Assembly (NCBI GenBank): GCA_049511415.1
Contig: JBEKYC010000003.1
Location: forward strand, 62,001 to 126,000
Length of the DNA: 64,000 nt
Reading direction: 5' to 3'
DNA from: Bog-159 sp049511415
GTDB lineage: Bacteria; Acidobacteriota; Terriglobia; Bryobacterales; Bryobacteraceae
The position numbers and the translations under genes are program-made. Shown piece by piece: positions 60,044-64,000 of the stretch. Within the stretch, counting starts at the first letter, position 1. The number at the start of each line of letters is the position of its first letter. The notes under the pieces were generated by a model, which made no database searches, had not been told where the DNA came from, and saw nothing but the letters and a program-made list of their open reading frames with translations.

Positions 60044-61294
60044 CTATTTCACCCGCTCCAGCGCCTGTTCGAAATCCGCCAGCAGATCGCGCCAATCCTC
60101 GATTCCCACCGAAACCCGCACCAGTCCATCGTTGATGCCGGCTTCTTCCAGTTCTCGTGGAGACATCCCGGAATGCGTCGTCGATTTCGGATGGCAAACC
60201 AGGGTCTCCACGCCGCCCAGCGACACTGCGTTGTGCCCGATCTTCAGGTTGCGTAGAAAATCAAATGCCGCCGGCCGGCCGCCCTTGAAATCCAGGGATA
60301 ACAATCCTCCCGGATATGCGCACTGCTGCTCGTAAATACGGCGCTGCTCGGCATCCTCGAATAGCGTGGGATAGAGCACGCGCGCGATCTTGGGATGCCC
60401 GTTCAGCGCCTCGGCCATGCGCTGCGCGTTTTTGCTTTGCCGGTTCATGCGCAGCGCCACGGTGGGCAGTCGCCCATCCAGCATCCAGCACTCGTCCGGC
60501 TGCAGAATATTGCCGAACATGCTCCGGCGCAGCAGGATCTTGCGCATCAGTTCGGGATCACGGGAAAGCGCTACGCCCGCCACCATGTCGCTTAAGCCGG
60601 AAAGATACTTCGTGCCTGAATACAGCACCAGGTCGGCTCCCAGCATGAGCGGATGCTGGAAACTGGGGCCCAGGAACGTATTATCCACCATCACCACGGG
60701 ATGGTCCGGGTGGCTCTTGGCGCTGGCTGCGGCGCGTTGTATGTCGGTCATGATCATGGTGGGATTGGCGGGGGTTTCCAGATACACCACGCTGAGGTTT
60801 TGCGCCGACTTTATGGCGGCGTCGATGGCTTCCGTGTCACCGCCCGTCACGGGGATTCCGGCCACTCCGAAGGGCTCCAGAAAGCTGTGAATCAATCCTG
60901 TGGTCCCGCCGTAAAGCGGCGTTGTGTAGACAATCTGCGTGCCCGGCCGTGCCACCGCCACGAACGCCGTCATGATGGCTGCCATGCCCGAATTGAAAAC
61001 GCCCGCCGCTTGCGCACCCGGCTCCAGGGGCACGATCTTATCCTCCAGAATTTCCGCATTGGGATGCGAGAAGCGCGAATAGATCAAAGCGGGACGTTCT
61101 CCGTCCTCCGCCTGGACTCGGCCGGCCATGATGGAGAAGGCGAGTTCGGCCTCTTCCGGGCTCGCAAACACATAAGTAGAACTGCGGAAGACCGCGGGCC
61201 GCGCCGATCCAAACGATAGGTGCGGGTCAAAGCCCCGCGTAAGAACTGCCGTGCGTGGGCGCACGCCAACGTGCGGGACCTCGGAATTTGCCAT
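60044..61294 (-). CDS. Cys/Met-metabolism PLP enzyme (methionine gamma-lyase/cystathionine gamma-synthase type)
   Basis: A 416-aa fold-type I PLP enzyme: TTPLYGGTTGLIHSFL, PANPTMIMTDI, VDNTFLGPSFQHPLMLGADLVLYSGTKYLSG with the PLP lysine, and SLGGVETLVCHP. Family members cleave or form C-S bonds in methionine, cystathionine or homocysteine; the exact reaction cannot be assigned from sequence. HSGMS near the end is typical of gamma-lyase-like members. ATG 61294 has SD AAGGAG. Cytoplasmic. Confidence 0.88.
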   Translation of the reverse strand: MANSEVPHVGVRPRTAVLTRGFDPHLSFGSARPAVFRSSTYVFASPEEAELAFSIMAGRVQAEDGERPALIYSRFSHPNAEILEDKIVPLEPGAQAAGVFNSGMAAIMTAFVAVARPGTQIVYTTPLYGGTTGLIHSFLEPFGVAGIPVTGGDTEAIDAAIKSAQNLSVVYLETPANPTMIMTDIQRAAASAKSHPDHPVVMVDNTFLGPSFQHPLMLGADLVLYSGTKYLSGLSDMVAGVALSRDPELMRKILLRRSMFGNILQPDECWMLDGRLPTVALRMNRQSKNAQRMAEALNGHPKIARVLYPTLFEDAEQRRIYEQQCAYPGGLLSLDFKGGRPAAFDFLRNLKIGHNAVSLGGVETLVCHPKSTTHSGMSPRELEEAGINDGLVRVSVGIEDWRDLLADFEQALERVK

Positions 61295-61380
61295 AAGCGC
61301 TCCTTTCCAGAGTGTACCGCGCGCCCCAAACTTCCCAAGCAAACCCGCCGATATTTTGATTAGAATAGGAGCGGACGGAC

Positions 61381-61758
61381 ATGGATACCGAAATCGGCAG
61401 GCCGGCGCCTAAGATGTTTGCGCCGCACCCTAACCTGGGCGATGCGGTGAATCACAATTTCATCGCGTCCGAGGTGGAGGGCGGCGTCTTTCTGGACCAA
61501 CTGCCCGAAGGCACTATCCTGCACGTCGAGACGCAGAATCGCGCGTACACGCTGGTCAATCGCGGCCACGGAAAAGCGATGATCTCGGGACATCCCAAGT
61601 TCTGCCCAGAACCGGTGCTGGTGCATATCGAAGGCTCTAATTGGGGCGGTTCCATGCTCAAAACATCGTTCATCGGGCGCGGCATGCATCTGGAGTTCCG
61701 CCACCCGGAGCATCGCACCATTATGACCTCCTGCATCGTGGACGTGCGCGCGGCCTAG
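61381..61758 (+). CDS. Conserved-looking protein of unknown function
   Basis: A 125-aa soluble protein, beta-rich, with the stretch LPEGTILHVETQNRAYTLVNRG and a central HPKFCPEPVLVHIEGSNWGG. It has no signal or membrane segment. AGGAG precedes the ATG by about 10 bp. Codon use matches the neighbours. Family not recognised; the beta-barrel-like composition may indicate a small binding protein. Confidence 0.7.
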   Translation: MDTEIGRPAPKMFAPHPNLGDAVNHNFIASEVEGGVFLDQLPEGTILHVETQNRAYTLVNRGHGKAMISGHPKFCPEPVLVHIEGSNWGGSMLKTSFIGRGMHLEFRHPEHRTIMTSCIVDVRAA

Positions 61759-61762
61759 CTTT

Positions 61763-62767
61763 TTACCTCTGTCCGGTTACCACCGTGTGCGGACTGCGCG
61801 GGATCGCGTGTCCGGCTACGTCTGAAAAGCCCGCCTCGTGATACATGGATTCCAGTTCCGCATAGGTGTAGGCATCGCCCGCCGGCGTGGACGCCAGCAT
61901 CACCATGCTGAACGCCGCGGCCATGGGTGGTGTGACGCGATCCGCATTCGGCACGAACTCCAACGCCGCCACGCGTCCGTCGGGTTTCATGGCTGCATGC
62001 ACTTTCCGCAATAATTCCACACAAGTGGGCGGATCGAAATGGTGCAGGAAATTAGTAAGCAGAACCACATCGTACGGCCCGCCATAATCTACTTCGAAGG
62101 CGCTGCCCGGCAGGGTGTGATAGCGCGCCTCCACACCCGCCTGGCGCGCATTGGCGCGCGCCACTGCGAGCACCGCCGCCCAATCGAGCGCGGTAATCTC
62201 CGCCGCCGGATTGCGCTTCGCCACCTCGATGCCGAACAAACCATGGCCCGCCGCGATATCCAACACGCGCACTGTCCCAGAAAGACCATGCAGCGCGATC
62301 TCTCCCAGCGGACCCGCTAGGGGAGCCATCATGGGCGCCATGCCGTGCGCGAATTCCACCCAAACCGGATTATCCGGCTCGACCGAGCCATTGCCCGGAA
62401 GAACGGTATGCCCGCTGCGGATCACCTCCGCCAGTCGCGCGTACGGTTCCGCCATCGCCGGGTGGCCCAGGAAACGCGCCGCGGAAGCCATGCACGCGGG
62501 CGAGTGCGGATCCAGGAATGCTTCACTGCTGGGAGTGTGCTGGTAACGCCCCGCCTGCTTGGCCAGGATGCCGAGCACCGTCAGATAGTCGCATAAGATG
62601 CGGATGCCGCGTTCGGAAGCCTGGCATTGCCGCGCCAGCGATACCACGTCGCCGGGCCCTTCACCGATTGCGCGAAACAGATCCAACTCGATGGCCGCGC
62701 GCAGCGCGGCGGTACGCTGATACGCATTCAGGGTTTCGAAGATCAGTTCCGGCGATGCGTTAGTCAT
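61763..62767 (-). CDS. SAM-dependent O-methyltransferase-type protein
   Basis: A 334-aa protein with an N-terminal dimerisation winged-helix region (AALRAAIELDLFRAI, SERGIRILCDYLTVLGIL) and C-terminal Rossmann domain with VRVLDIAAGHGLFGIEVAK, ITALDWAAVLAVARANA and LLTNFLHHFD. Domain order is that of O-methyltransferase family 2 (plant COMT-like and bacterial natural-product enzymes). Substrate unknown. Transcribed just after a small monooxygenase gene (6 bp), suggesting a shared small-molecule modification. Confidence 0.85.
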   Translation of the reverse strand: MTNASPELIFETLNAYQRTAALRAAIELDLFRAIGEGPGDVVSLARQCQASERGIRILCDYLTVLGILAKQAGRYQHTPSSEAFLDPHSPACMASAARFLGHPAMAEPYARLAEVIRSGHTVLPGNGSVEPDNPVWVEFAHGMAPMMAPLAGPLGEIALHGLSGTVRVLDIAAGHGLFGIEVAKRNPAAEITALDWAAVLAVARANARQAGVEARYHTLPGSAFEVDYGGPYDVVLLTNFLHHFDPPTCVELLRKVHAAMKPDGRVAALEFVPNADRVTPPMAAAFSMVMLASTPAGDAYTYAELESMYHEAGFSDVAGHAIPRSPHTVVTGQR

Positions 62768-62773
62768 ATTCGG

Positions 62774-63064
62774 TCAGTATATCTGCTGGCTCCGTATCGC
62801 CTGCAGCGGATTGGCCAGCATCGGTTCCACCAGGCTCACCATGCGCTGTGTATGCGGCAGTTCCACGTGCGCTTCGAACGCCGCCGCATCCGTCCATTCC
62901 GAGTGAATCACGAAAACCAGCGGGTCGCGCGTCGATTCGTAGAGGTGAATGCGTACGCAACCTGGTTCCGCGCGGGTTAGTTCGAGCACGCGCATCAGTT
63001 CGTCGCGCACGGCGGACGCTTGTCCGGGTTTGGGTTCAAAACGGGCGAAGATATAAAGGGCCAT
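62774..63064 (-). CDS. ABM-family monooxygenase-like protein
   Basis: A 96-aa dimeric alpha-beta-barrel protein of the antibiotic-biosynthesis monooxygenase family: FARFEPKPGQASAVRDELMRVL, RAEPGCVRIHLYES, FVIHSEWTDAAAFEAH. Members oxidise aromatic substrates or simply bind small molecules. It precedes the O-methyltransferase gene on the same strand by 6 bp, and is divergent from the enolase-like gene. Confidence 0.87.
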   Translation of the reverse strand: MALYIFARFEPKPGQASAVRDELMRVLELTRAEPGCVRIHLYESTRDPLVFVIHSEWTDAAAFEAHVELPHTQRMVSLVEPMLANPLQAIRSQQIY

Positions 63065-63082
63065 AGGATACCATGCTAAAAG

Positions 63083-64000
63083 ATGTATCGGCGTGATTTC
63101 CTCCGTTCCGCGGCGTTAGCTCCGGCCATCGCCGGCGCCTGCCGGGGCGATGCCGCGGCGCGGCGCGTGCGTATCGCGGAAGTGCGCTTCTCATATGAGG
63201 ACTTTCGTTATCGCACGCCCTATCGCTTCGGCGCGCAAACCGTGGACCGCGTCACTCTGCTGAACGTCCACTGCGCCGTCCGCACGGGCGACGGCCGGGT
63301 GGTGCGCGGGTTCGGTTCGATGACCATGGGCAACGCCTGGTCTTTTCCGTCAAAAACGCTGTCCTACGATGCCACCCTCGACGCCATGAAAGCGCTGGCC
63401 GCACGCATAGCGCGCATCACCGGCGGCTATGGCGAGGCGGGACATCCCGTCGACATCAACTGCGACCTGGAACCGGAGTATCTGCGCGCTGCGGCCGCGG
63501 TTGCCGCGGAACGCAAGCTGGCGGAGCCGATTCCGAAGTTGTGCGCGCTGGTGACCGCCAGCCCCTTCGACGCCGCCATCCACGATGCTTACGGGAAAGC
63601 ATTTGGCCTGAGCTCCTATCTGACTTACGGCCAGGAATTCATGCCTTATGATCTGAGTCATTACCTGGGGCGGGGATTTAGCGGAGAGTACTTGAACCAT
63701 TACTTATTGCCGCAGCCCGCGGAGCGCATGGCCCTCTATCATTCAGTCGGCGCTTCGGACCCGATCGTGGCATCCGATATACAAAAGCGTATTGGCGACG
63801 GGTTGCCGGAAACCCTTCCGGAATGGATCCGCTATAACGGATTGCGCCGCATCAAGATCAAGCTGGCGGGAAACGATCTGAAGTGGGACCTGGCGCGCGT
63901 CGTGCACATCGACCGGGCCACCAGCGAGGCGCAGAACGCGCGCGGTGTCGCGGATTGGTTCTATTCGCTCGACTTTAACGAGCAGTGTCCCAACGTGGCC
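63083..64000 (+). CDS. Tat-exported enolase-superfamily protein (3' end outside the window)
   Basis: Open from ATG 63083 to the window edge (306 codons seen). It begins YRRDFLRSAALAPAIAGACRG, a twin-arginine leader. Further on, IAEVRFSYEDFRYRTPYRFG and ASPFDAAIHDAYGKAFG match the capping and barrel entry of mandelate racemase/muconate-lactonising enzymes, and IKIKLAGNDLKWDLARV matches the K-x-K region at the second barrel strand. The metal-binding acids lie beyond the window, so activity cannot be judged. An exported enolase-superfamily member is uncommon. Confidence 0.7.
   Translation, partial: MYRRDFLRSAALAPAIAGACRGDAAARRVRIAEVRFSYEDFRYRTPYRFGAQTVDRVTLLNVHCAVRTGDGRVVRGFGSMTMGNAWSFPSKTLSYDATLDAMKALAARIARITGGYGEAGHPVDINCDLEPEYLRAAAAVAAERKLAEPIPKLCALVTASPFDAAIHDAYGKAFGLSSYLTYGQEFMPYDLSHYLGRGFSGEYLNHYLLPQPAERMALYHSVGASDPIVASDIQKRIGDGLPETLPEWIRYNGLRRIKIKLAGNDLKWDLARVVHIDRATSEAQNARGVADWFYSLDFNEQCPNVA

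Overview
The window looks like the chromosome of an Acidobacteriota bacterium close to Bryobacterales/Solibacterales. The GC content is high and the genes are dense on both strands. It carries an ADOP-type MacB/FtsX permease, a protein with the Solibacter-type TIGR03437 C-terminal domain, two CRTAC1-type FG-GAP/ASPIC-UnbV exported proteins, large TPR proteins, a PEP-CTERM protein and several Tat or Sec exported enzymes. This taxonomic call rests on family content alone; there is no rRNA gene in the window.

Left part (1-15 kb): the end of a gene, a GH29 fucosidase downstream of tRNA-Ile(CAU), a fused Ser/Thr kinase-ATPase-TPR regulator, an ADOP permease, a small toxin-antitoxin patch (hicBA plus an orphan, frameshifted higA), and a tightly overlapping leftward operon sufB-sufC-sufD-sufS-sufU-sufT-rrf2 for iron-sulfur cluster assembly. 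The suf operon ends with the gene of its likely regulator. Upstream of it lies an unusual array of tandem 10-mers.

Middle (15-34 kb): a promoter and structured leader before dxr-rseP, then bshC (bacillithiol). After these come small exported proteins, phhB with a methyltransferase, and a block with two paralogous CRTAC1 proteins, three TPR proteins, a Tat-exported BNR/sialidase-like protein, AraC and VOC proteins, and a solitary transposase-like DNA-binding protein.

Right-middle (34-47.8 kb): a leftward run of a LexA-like DNA-binding gene (broken by two compensating frameshifts), a ceramidase-like hydrolase, rlpA, a receiver-less sigma-54 activator and a GT4 glycosyltransferase. Then follow an Smr protein, leuA with an overlapping M49-like peptidase, a PEP-CTERM protein, and an S53 sedolisin with a TIGR03437-domain protein.

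Most interesting region (47,980-53,277): a compact three-gene operon encoding an FkbH-like HAD-IIIC/GNAT/ACP protein, a GT4 glycosyltransferase with an NRPS-like linker tail, and a fused GT4-thioesterase. No PKS or NRPS module is present on either side. This suggests a stand-alone carrier-protein-based pathway in which an ACP-bound small acyl unit (glyceryl is the family precedent) is handled by two related glycosyltransferases and released by the thioesterase.

Right end (53-64 kb): an exported esterase, an Xaa-Pro aminopeptidase followed by a CHASE2 histidine kinase/NtrC-type regulator pair, a VCBS/FG-GAP protein with a clear promoter, a Cys/Met-metabolism PLP enzyme, a small unknown protein, an O-methyltransferase with an ABM-type monooxygenase, and the start of a Tat-exported enolase-superfamily protein that runs off the window.
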